Source: a bacterium (lineage in GTDB: Bacteria > Zhuqueibacterota > Zhuqueibacteria > Residuimicrobiales > Residuimicrobiaceae). From it: DNA of 6,044 nt. Position numbers and translations under genes: made by a program. The DNA lies in contig JAAYTV010000185.1 in assembly GCA_012523655.1 (NCBI GenBank), forward strand, positions 1 to 6,044. The letters are read 5' to 3'. Below, in pieces: positions 1 to 5,876 of the stretch. How positions within the stretch are numbered: position 1 is the stretch's first letter; each line of letters opens with the position of its first letter. A model generated the notes under the pieces. It did no database searches. It had not been told where the DNA came from and was given only the letters and a program-made list of their open reading frames with translations.

Positions 1-959
1 ATTTCGGCCAGAATGCGCTGGACGCCGTGCCCAAGCCGCGCGCGCTGGCCATGGACAGCAAGCTGAATCTGTTCATCGTCAACGGCACGCGCACGCTTTA
101 TATCTGGAATCAATTCTTGAATCGCCTGCCGATCGATTCGGTGGCGGACTCGGGCATCTATTTCGACCGGGTGAAAAATGAAACCGTTCAGCTGACTCTC
201 GAAGAATGGTCGCAGCGCGTCGCCGCAGGAGGATCCTCATTATTGCTGCGCCGCTACCTCTTTCACAACGATCCGGAGCGCATCGCCTCTGCACGCAGGA
301 TCTATCCGGCGTACCAGGATGAGGACGCGGCGGCGCAGTTTAACGGCGTCGCCGCGGGCAAATACGGCGAAGAGACGGTCTACCTGACGGAATCCCACAC
401 CGACCGGATTCTGCAACTGGTGCTGATGCCGAATCTGGCGTTCAAAGGAAAAGACCGGAGTGTGCTGTTCGGCTACAAGGCCGTGATGCAAAAGATCGTG
501 GCGGTTTACGGTTCCGGATCAGGCACGGTGGATGATCCCTGGGCCGTCACCACCGACAGCGATGAAAACCTCTATTTTACCCAATTGGGCGGCAATTTCC
601 GCGTACAGAAATTGAGCGCCGCCACTTTTACGCCACGCTATGTCCTCTACCAGCATGCGATCATGGATCTCGAGCGGTTCGTCGCGCCCTATGATCTGGC
701 GTTGGACGGAGCGAACCATATTTTTGTCCTTGACGGCGGCACCGGCATGGTGACCAAGTTCGCCAACTCGGGGGGAAAAGCCGGACAGATGCTCAGTCTG
801 GGTAAAAAGGGGCTGGCCTTGACTCATTTTGAAGAGGGAAGAGGGCTGCTGGTCAGCGACCAAGTCGTCTATGTGGTCGAACGCGGCACCCAGTGCATCC
901 GCCGGTTTCAATATTCCATTTCGGAATCCGACCTTCCCTATGATGACAAAAAACCTTGA
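1..959 (+). CDS. NHL-repeat / beta-propeller-like protein, 5' partial
   Basis: The reading frame (codons starting at base 3) is open to the left edge, so the gene starts upstream; the GTG at 27 is only the first in-frame candidate, has no ribosome binding site, and the residues before it (FGQNALDA) look like normal coding sequence. About 318 residues are visible. Two NHL-like blades can be read near the C-terminus: one around bases 510-630 (VDDPWAVTTDSDENLYFT, then FRVQKLSA) and one around 680-780 (VAPYDLALDGANHIFVLD, then GMVTKFANSGGK). A further blade-like stretch (PRALAMDSKLNLFIVNG) lies at the left edge. The pattern 'place, default, D-x-x-x-x-I/L-Y/F-V' is typical of six-bladed propellers, which usually bind ligands or partners and are often periplasmic or surface-exposed. 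No catalytic motif is visible, and any signal peptide lies outside the window. It is followed on the same strand by a TonB-dependent receptor with no clear terminator between, so co-transcription is possible. Function is unassigned; the fold call is moderate. Confidence 0.75.
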   Translation, partial: FGQNALDAVPKPRALAMDSKLNLFIVNGTRTLYIWNQFLNRLPIDSVADSGIYFDRVKNETVQLTLEEWSQRVAAGGSSLLLRRYLFHNDPERIASARRIYPAYQDEDAAAQFNGVAAGKYGEETVYLTESHTDRILQLVLMPNLAFKGKDRSVLFGYKAVMQKIVAVYGSGSGTVDDPWAVTTDSDENLYFTQLGGNFRVQKLSAATFTPRYVLYQHAIMDLERFVAPYDLALDGANHIFVLDGGTGMVTKFANSGGKAGQMLSLGKKGLALTHFEEGRGLLVSDQVVYVVERGTQCIRRFQYSISESDLPYDDKKP

Positions 960-1027
960 TGGACAAGACGGGAAAGGAGGTCCGGAGATCACTTATTCAA
1001 AGTACACGCATAGAATAGAGTAAAGGG

Positions 1028-1043
1028 ACGGTTGGGCAACCGT
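1028..1043 (+). repeat. Small perfect inverted repeat in the receptor leader
   Basis: ACGGTTG at 1028-1034 is the exact reverse complement of CAACCGT at 1037-1043, giving a 6-7 bp stem with a loop of 2-4 bases. It lies about 40 bp upstream of the receptor start codon. No T-run follows, so it is not an intrinsic terminator. It could be a 5' UTR stem (mRNA stability or attenuation) or an operator half-site pair, or it could be chance. Confidence 0.4.
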
Positions 1044-1066
1044 TCGCTTGTCGAATAACCTAATTC

Positions 1067-1075
1067 AAGGAGGAG
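1067..1075 (+). promoter_or_regulatory. Strong ribosome binding site of the TonB-dependent receptor
   Basis: AAGGAGGAG is a near-perfect anti-16S match, with the core AAGGAGG ending 9 bases before the ATG at 1083. It fixes the start codon, which is also supported by the lysine-rich signal peptide that begins there. Confidence 0.85.
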
Positions 1076-1082
1076 TGGAGTC

Positions 1083-3797
1083 ATGAAAAAAATTTTCAAG
1101 GTGGCGGGAGCGCTGTGCCTGTTGTTTATTTTTGCCGCCGGCTCGTACGCACAGACAGGCAAAATCGTCGGTCGCGTGATCGACGCTACCATGAAGCAGG
1201 AGATGATCGGGGCTAACGTGCAGGTAACCGGTACCACGCTGGGTGCGGTGACGGATGTGCGCGGGAATTACACGATCACAGGTGTGCCAGCCGGCAGTCA
1301 TCAGTTAAAAGTTACCTTTATCGGTTATCAGACGGCTGAAGGTTCAGCCGCGGTCACTTCGGGAAAAACGACGGTTGTAGATTTTGCATTGACGCCGACG
1401 ATGATCATCACCAAGGGCATCAGCGTCTTCGCCGACCGCGCCAAGGAGCGCGAGACCCCGGTGGCGTTCACCAACATTCAAAAGCAGGAGATGGTGCAAA
1501 GATTGGGCTCCCGCGACATCCCGCTGGTGCTCACCACAGCGCCGAGTGTGTACGCCACCTCTTCGGGCGGCGGCGCGGGAGATGCCCGCATGAATATCCG
1601 CGGTTTTGATCAGCGCAACGTGGCTATCATGATCAACGGTGTGCCGATCAATGACATGGAGAACGGCTGGGTGTACTGGTCCAATTGGGACGGCGTTTCC
1701 GACGCTACCTCCTCGATCCAGCTGCAGCGCGGCCTCAGTGCCGTCAATCTGGCCACCCCCTCCATCGGCGGCACCATGAACATCATCACTGATCCCACCG
1801 CACAATCCGCCGGCATCATGGCGCGACAGGAGATCGGCAGCGGCGGTTTTCTCAAAACCAAAGTCAGCGCCGCCAGCGGTTTGCTCAATGGCAAGTTCTC
1901 CGTCAATGGGACGGTGGTGCGTAAAACCGGCGACGGCATTGTCGACGCGACTTATACCGACGCCTGGGCGTATTATTTGGGGGCGGCGTACAACGTCAAC
2001 GCCAATAACCGTCTCGAGCTGTATGCCATGGGCGCTCCGCAGATGCACGGCCAGAATACCAACAAACAGAACATCGGCGTTTTCAGTAAAAATTTCGCCC
2101 TGGACCTCGAGGGGTACGATCCCGCTGCGGCCGACAAATATGTCGAGTCCTCCTCAGGCGTCAAATACAATCAGAACTGGAACACCGTCAACCCGTCCTA
2201 TACCGGCAAACAGTACTGGAACGGCAAGACGCATGATCGTAAGGCCTCAGATGTCCTCTATGAACGGGAAAACTATTATCACAAACCGATTGTGAACCTG
2301 AACTGGTACTCCAAGCTCAGTGAAAAAGCGGGCCTCTATTCTGTGGCCTATTATGCCGGCGGCCGCGGCGGCGGCTCGGGCACTTATGGGTCGGTGACCA
2401 GCGATAAAACCAAATTCCCCAATCCCCGAGATTGGAACGCGACCATCGCCAAGAACCAGGCCAGCACCACCGGCGCGTTGGGCGTGCTGCGCAACAGCAC
2501 CAACAATCAGGATGCTTTCGGTGCCATTTCCAAACTCAACTACGAGTTCAGCAAAAATCTCAAGAGCGCGATCGGCGTCGATTGGCGTACTGCGTCCATC
2601 GACCATTTCCGCGAAATCCGCGATATGCTCGGCGGCGCCTATTATGTCGATCTCAAGGCAGATAAGGTCAGTCCGCGCAGCGACTTTTGGACGGCCGAAC
2701 AGACGCAGCGCAAGTTGGGCGACAAGATCGATTACGATTTCACCAACAACGTCAACTGGGTGGGCTGCTTCGGTCAGGTGGAGTACACGCTGAACAAAAT
2801 CAGCACCTATGCCATGGCCGGCTGGTCGACCATCAAGTACGATCACACCAATCATTTCAAAAAAGACGAGGCCGGCAAAGAGCTCTACCTGGAAAGCGAT
2901 TGGATCGGCGGCGCGCAGATTAAAGGCGGCGCCAGCTATCGCGCCACCGAGAGCATGGATTTTTACGCCAACATCGGCCATGTTTCCAAAGTGCCGATTT
3001 TCGACAACGTCATCAGCGATGTCACCTCGTCCCTGGCAGCGGCGCCGGTCAATGAAAAATTCTTTTCCATGGAAGCCGGCGTCAATATGCGCCTGCTGAC
3101 CAATCAGCTGGTCGGCAAGGTGAACCTCTATCGCACCAGCTGGATGGATCGCGCCAAATCCTATTCCATCATCGATGCCAACGGCGACGAGTCCATTGTT
3201 TTTGTCACCGGCATGGATCAGCTGCATCAGGGCGTTGAGCTGGAGCTGGCCTATCAGCCCGTCAAACAGGCCCGCGTGGATGGGACGGTCAGCCTCGGCG
3301 ATTGGACCAACACCAGCGACGTCAGCGGCTATTATAAGGATTACTCCGGCGGCGTAGAGACCGACAAGAGCTACAATTTCTACGTCGACGGCCTCAAAGT
3401 CGGCGATCAGCCGCAAAAAATGCTCGCCCTCACCGCCAGCCTCTTTCCGCTGAACGGCATGACTCTGGAAATCTCGGCCCGTCACTATCGCGATCATTTT
3501 TCCTCCTGGGACCCCTTTGGCCGAACCGACGCAGCCGATCGTACTCAGAGCTGGAGAGCCCCGAACTATACGCTCCTTGACCTGCACGCAGCCTACATGC
3601 TGCCGGTTCAAGTCGGCAGGGCCAAAATGCAGGTATTCGCCCACTGCTTCAACCTGCTGGATGAACTTTACATTCAGGATGCGGTGGACAACAGCAACTA
3701 CAGCTCTTTCGGTCCCAAGACCCATGCAGCGGATGACGCTGAGGTCTGGATGGGTCTGCCGCGCAATTTCAACCTGGGTATCCAGGTCAGCTACTAG
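1083..3797 (+). CDS. TonB-dependent outer-membrane receptor with carboxypeptidase-regulatory-like domain
   Basis: This complete 904-residue protein is predicted to import a substrate across the outer membrane using TonB/ExbBD energy. Domains in order: a Sec signal peptide (MKK, hydrophobic core about 7-19, probable cleavage after SYA at 23); a carboxypeptidase-regulatory-like beta-sandwich at about 26-105 (GKIVGRVID, GANVQVTGT, TDVRGNYTITGVPAG, VTFIGYQ); a plug at about 120-236 with the hallmark NIRGF at 171-175, GVPIND at 186-191 and IGGTMNIIT at 228-236; then a 22-strand-type barrel to the C-terminus, which ends in the aromatic-terminated strand FNLGIQVSY. A glycine-rich stretch (YYAGGRGGGSGTYGS) falls in an early barrel segment. 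Length and architecture are usual for Bacteroidetes-type receptors. No SusD-like lipoprotein follows; a terminator comes directly after the gene, so it is more likely a stand-alone receptor (siderophore, metal complex, cofactor or sugar) than a classical SusCD pair. The substrate cannot be read from sequence. Confidence 0.95.
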   Translation: MKKIFKVAGALCLLFIFAAGSYAQTGKIVGRVIDATMKQEMIGANVQVTGTTLGAVTDVRGNYTITGVPAGSHQLKVTFIGYQTAEGSAAVTSGKTTVVDFALTPTMIITKGISVFADRAKERETPVAFTNIQKQEMVQRLGSRDIPLVLTTAPSVYATSSGGGAGDARMNIRGFDQRNVAIMINGVPINDMENGWVYWSNWDGVSDATSSIQLQRGLSAVNLATPSIGGTMNIITDPTAQSAGIMARQEIGSGGFLKTKVSAASGLLNGKFSVNGTVVRKTGDGIVDATYTDAWAYYLGAAYNVNANNRLELYAMGAPQMHGQNTNKQNIGVFSKNFALDLEGYDPAAADKYVESSSGVKYNQNWNTVNPSYTGKQYWNGKTHDRKASDVLYERENYYHKPIVNLNWYSKLSEKAGLYSVAYYAGGRGGGSGTYGSVTSDKTKFPNPRDWNATIAKNQASTTGALGVLRNSTNNQDAFGAISKLNYEFSKNLKSAIGVDWRTASIDHFREIRDMLGGAYYVDLKADKVSPRSDFWTAEQTQRKLGDKIDYDFTNNVNWVGCFGQVEYTLNKISTYAMAGWSTIKYDHTNHFKKDEAGKELYLESDWIGGAQIKGGASYRATESMDFYANIGHVSKVPIFDNVISDVTSSLAAAPVNEKFFSMEAGVNMRLLTNQLVGKVNLYRTSWMDRAKSYSIIDANGDESIVFVTGMDQLHQGVELELAYQPVKQARVDGTVSLGDWTNTSDVSGYYKDYSGGVETDKSYNFYVDGLKVGDQPQKMLALTASLFPLNGMTLEISARHYRDHFSSWDPFGRTDAADRTQSWRAPNYTLLDLHAAYMLPVQVGRAKMQVFAHCFNLLDELYIQDAVDNSNYSSFGPKTHAADDAEVWMGLPRNFNLGIQVSY

Positions 3798-3814
3798 TCT
3801 CCGTTTTTCTGCTC

Positions 3815-3842
3815 AGCCCCCAGCTATGGGGGCTTTTTTTTT
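3815..3842 (+). terminator. Intrinsic terminator after the receptor gene
   Basis: AGCCCCC (3815-3821), loop AGCTAT (3822-3827) and GGGGGCT (3828-3834) form a perfect 7 bp GC-rich stem followed directly by an uninterrupted T-run to 3842. It lies 18 bp past the receptor stop and separates the receptor from the downstream operon. Confidence 0.93.
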
Positions 3843-3907
3843 GAGAGTACGCGCTGTTTGTTGGTTCTCTGCGGATGCATTGGCGCCGGCCAGCTCCGAT
3901 TTAGTCC

Positions 3908-3936
3908 TTGACATTCACCGCAAATCGTGATAACTT
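3908..3936 (+). promoter_or_regulatory. Sigma70-like promoter of the ogt operon
   Basis: A perfect -35 box TTGACA (3908-3913) is separated by exactly 17 bp from a weaker -10 box TAACTT (3931-3936), inside the only gap between the upstream terminator and the alkyltransferase start. The expected transcription start is near 3943, giving a leader of about 25 bases that contains the ribosome binding site. No Ada-type operator or other binding site is obvious nearby. If the lineage uses a Bacteroidetes-type sigma factor with different boxes, this call weakens. Confidence 0.6.
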
Positions 3937-3955
3937 TTTATTGTTTTATGGGGAA

Positions 3956-3963
3956 AAGGAGAG
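3956..3963 (+). promoter_or_regulatory. Ribosome binding site deciding the ogt start
   Basis: AAGGAGAG lies about 6 bases before the ATG at 3968. This favours 3968 over the in-frame TTG at 3908, which lies inside the predicted -35 box and would add 20 residues with no homology to the family. Confidence 0.8.
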
Positions 3964-3967
3964 AGGA

Positions 3968-4474
3968 ATGCCGAAACAGTTTTCTTACTGCCTGTACGCC
4001 TGGGATCCGGCCAATCTTATGTTGGTCGCCTCGGATCAGCGATTGTTCCGCATCGAATTCGTCCACCCGGGCGAAGAGGACCGATTCCTCACCGCACTGC
4101 CGCCGGCCGTCCATCTGGTCAAGGACGAGGGTGCTTTCGACAAGGTGCGCCGGCAACTGGATGTCTATTTTTCCGGCAAGCCGGTGAACTGGCAAATAGC
4201 GCTGGACGTCTCGTCCGGCACTGATTTTCAGCAGGTGGTCTGGTCAGCCCTGCGCCGGATTCCATATGGTCAGACCATCACCTATGGTCAGCTGGCCCAG
4301 AGGATCGGCAAACCCGGCGCCAGCCGCGCAGTCGGTGCGGCCAACGCGGCCAATCCCCTTCCGGTCATCATACCCTGTCATCGCGTGGTGGCCGGCAACG
4401 GCCGGTTGGGCGGATTCAGCGGCGGTCTGCACATCAAGCAGGCGCTGTTGCGGCTGGAGGGAGTTCTGCTGTAA
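3968..4474 (+). CDS. ogt: Methylated-DNA--[protein]-cysteine S-methyltransferase (O6-alkylguanine-DNA alkyltransferase, Ogt type)
   Basis: This suicide DNA-repair protein transfers the alkyl group from O6-alkylguanine (and O4-alkylthymine) to its own cysteine, directly reversing the lesion. It has 168 residues, the usual length of stand-alone Ogt proteins, with no Ada-type regulatory domain. The N-terminal RNase-H-like domain covers about 1-80. The C-terminal DNA-binding domain covers about 85-165, with the helix-turn-helix stretch IPYGQTITYGQLAQRIG at 98-114, the arginine finger Arg120 in ASRAVG, Asn129 of the N-P hinge and the active-site motif PCHRVV with acceptor Cys137 and His138. The substrate-pocket motif GGFSGGL (148-154) and the buried Glu164 (LRLEG) are also present, so every expected catalytic residue is intact. 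The start is set by a good Shine-Dalgarno and a promoter just upstream. It is the first gene of a three-gene unit; its stop overlaps the next start as TAATG. Transcription is probably constitutive from the TTGACA promoter. Confidence 0.96.
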   Translation: MPKQFSYCLYAWDPANLMLVASDQRLFRIEFVHPGEEDRFLTALPPAVHLVKDEGAFDKVRRQLDVYFSGKPVNWQIALDVSSGTDFQQVVWSALRRIPYGQTITYGQLAQRIGKPGASRAVGAANAANPLPVIIPCHRVVAGNGRLGGFSGGLHIKQALLRLEGVLL

Positions 4475-5235
4475 TGGCGGTGTATCAGACTTTGGCCAGA
4501 GGAAACTGGCGGCGCGACCAAGTGCAAATTCAATGGACCGCTGATTTTCATGCCTTGCCGGAGATTCTGCAGGCAGATGTCGAACGGCTGTGGCTGGAAA
4601 AGGAAAAGCAGGGCCATTTTAACGGCCGCATGGCCCGGCTGGATGGATACGAAATGCAAAACGGCTGTCTGGGCCTGCGCCTGTCCACCGGCGATTATCG
4701 AACGTTGATGTATTCAAACGCCTATACGGAACGCATCCTGCGGGACTGGCCGGTTCAGGCTTTGTCCTGCGCTCTGGGCATCAGCGCCATGGTGCGCAGC
4801 TGCGACGGCCAGGTGGCGTTGATCCGGCGCAGCGACACGGTCGGCGAATATCCGGGGCACCTCGATGTGTTCGGCGGCCACATCGATGAAACGCTGCGGC
4901 TGGACGAACACGCCGCTTTTACAGGTATGCAGCAAGAGCTGCACGAAGAAGCGGCGCTGAAAAGCGAAGAGTACGATTTGCAGTGTTTCGGCCTGATCGA
5001 GGCGCTCGATCATCGCAAACCGGAATTGCTGTTTCTCGCCGACTGTCGGCTGCCTGCGGAAGAGATAGCGGCGCGGGTGCGTGGGGCGGCAGACCGTCAC
5101 GAGCTGCAGCAGTTGCTGTTTTTTCCCGATCAGCCTATTGCCCTGGAGCGGGTGCTGGCAATTGAAAAAAGGATCAGTCCGTCTGCTGTGGGATGTCTGG
5201 AGGAATATATCGCACTAACCGGTGGGAAACGATGA
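4474..5235 (+). CDS. NUDT22-like Nudix hydrolase
   Basis: This 253-residue protein begins inside the ogt stop codon (TAATG), implying translational coupling. The C-terminal two thirds form a Nudix fold: LGISAMVRSCDGQVALIRRS (101-120), then VGEYPGHLDVFGGHIDE (123-139) and QELHEEAAL (154-162). The Nudix box is atypical: the usual R-E-U-x-E-E-x-G-U reads Q-E-L-H-E-E-A-A-L, and the gap between the GG and the helix is about 5 residues longer than in the standard 23-residue box. The metal-binding glutamates E155, E158 and E159 are retained. The N-terminal part carries FNG (49-51), RLDGY (55-59) and LGLRLSTGDYRTLMYSNAY (66-84). From memory this pattern (FNG, LGL-x-DYR, RRS-x-x-V-x-x-x-PG-x-x-D-V-x-GGH, Q-E-x-x-x-E) resembles human NUDT22, a UDP-glucose/UDP-galactose hydrolase, and plant NUDX9. 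The likely reaction is therefore hydrolysis of a UDP-sugar or similar nucleoside diphosphate compound in the cytoplasm. Family call is firm at the Nudix level and moderate at the NUDT22 level; substrate is inferred. Confidence 0.85.
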   Translation: MAVYQTLARGNWRRDQVQIQWTADFHALPEILQADVERLWLEKEKQGHFNGRMARLDGYEMQNGCLGLRLSTGDYRTLMYSNAYTERILRDWPVQALSCALGISAMVRSCDGQVALIRRSDTVGEYPGHLDVFGGHIDETLRLDEHAAFTGMQQELHEEAALKSEEYDLQCFGLIEALDHRKPELLFLADCRLPAEEIAARVRGAADRHELQQLLFFPDQPIALERVLAIEKRISPSAVGCLEEYIALTGGKR

Positions 5236-5735
5236 AAGACAAACACAAACATCATCATCACAGAAAACAGTATCGGCCGGCGGTTGAGCCCCTGCAGGTC
5301 GATCCCAACAAATCCTATGATTTCCCCAACGTCAATCGGGTGGTGGTGGCGGGAAAGCTGATGCAGGATCCGCCGCTGCGCTGGACCTCGCGCGGCGTGC
5401 CGGTGACCAATTTCGTCATCAGCACTGAGCCGGAGCCGGAAGCCGGCGTGCTGGAGGGCATGGAGCGGGAACATTGCTATATCAGCGTCGTCGTCTGGGC
5501 CCAGCAGGCGGTGCAATGCAATAAATATTTGAAACGAGGCAACAGCGTGTTGATCATCGGCGAACTGCAGTCCATGCCCAACAGCGCGCCGGAGAAGGTC
5601 TATTATCCCATTCAGATCAACGCCCAGTGGATTCAGTATCTGGAAAAGGGCCTGGTGACCGCCATCGATCCGAGTTATGAGAACCAGGGCAACGGGATTC
5701 TGGAAACGTCGGAGAACACCACCACCGGCTCCTAG
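5232..5735 (+). CDS. Single-stranded DNA-binding protein (SSB-family OB fold), atypical tail
   Basis: This 167-residue protein overlaps the Nudix stop by four bases (ATGA), so it is very probably translated by coupling; only a weak GGTGGG precedes the ATG. An in-frame ATG at 5193 lacks a ribosome binding site and would run deeper into the Nudix gene. The OB fold covers about 33-137 with SSB signatures: VNRVVVAGKLMQDPPLRWTS (34-53), GVPVTNFVIST (55-65), YISVVVWAQQAVQCNKYLKRGNSVLIIGEL in two halves (83-112) and a closing strand YYPIQINAQWIQYL (124-137). It should bind single-stranded DNA, probably as an oligomer. Two features are odd. The N-terminus has a basic, histidine-rich patch (KHKHHHHRK, 4-12). 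The C-terminus ends in TSENTTTGS and lacks the acidic, proline-phenylalanine tip that housekeeping SSBs use to recruit repair and replication proteins. It is therefore more likely a paralogue or specialised SSB than the main replicative SSB; that is inference. Confidence 0.88.
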   Translation: MKDKHKHHHHRKQYRPAVEPLQVDPNKSYDFPNVNRVVVAGKLMQDPPLRWTSRGVPVTNFVISTEPEPEAGVLEGMEREHCYISVVVWAQQAVQCNKYLKRGNSVLIIGELQSMPNSAPEKVYYPIQINAQWIQYLEKGLVTAIDPSYENQGNGILETSENTTTGS

Positions 5736-5876
5736 TCCGATTCCCCGGAAGGCGGAATTCACTTGATCTCCCCACGCTCGGCTCTTCTTAAAAACTGCAA
5801 GCACACTAACAGCCGAACGAGCTCTGTTTTTCGCAGGCAACGTCGGGCCGAGCGAAAGTCTTTCCGTTGGCGTCGC
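5736..5876. other. Convergent intergenic region without a recognisable gene or canonical terminator
   Basis: This 141 bp region lies between the ends of the + strand operon and the - strand gene. It holds an 8 bp inverted repeat, CGCTCGGC (5775-5782) with GCCGAGCG (5847-5854), whose left arm could instead pair with AGCCGA at 5811-5816. A short T-run (5827-5831) follows the nearer arm by about ten bases, which is too far for a textbook intrinsic terminator. A loose or bidirectional terminator is possible but unproven. Confidence 0.35.

Noticed and set aside
945..960. Possible programmed frameshift at the A-run just before the propeller stop
   Set aside because: In the zero frame the codons read GAC AAA AAA CCT, which does not form a proper X-XXY-YYZ slippery heptamer, and the alternative frame adds no domain-like sequence.
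988..1016. Possible promoter for the receptor with -10 TAGAAT at 1011-1016
   Set aside because: No acceptable -35 hexamer exists at 16-18 bp spacing, and no Bacteroidetes-type TTG / TAnnTTTG pair was found, so I do not call it.
1344..2048. A 234-codon - strand open frame antisense to the receptor plug
   Set aside because: Same reasoning: His- and Gly-rich translation without recognisable domains, fully covered by the conserved plug-domain coding sequence.
2247..3725. A 492-codon open frame on the - strand, antisense to the receptor
   Set aside because: It lies wholly inside the receptor gene, has a composition rich in Ala, Gly, Val, Ile and His typical of antisense frames in GC-rich DNA, and shows no motif, signal peptide or ribosome binding site. 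The + strand product is unambiguous.
3908..3967. TTG start that would extend the alkyltransferase by 20 residues
   Set aside because: The codon lies within the predicted -35 box, has no ribosome binding site, and the added residues match nothing in the family; ATG at 3968 has a good Shine-Dalgarno.
5130..5840. A 236-codon - strand open frame over the SSB-like gene
   Set aside because: The + strand encodes a clear OB fold with SSB signatures and coupled start; the antisense translation shows no domain pattern.
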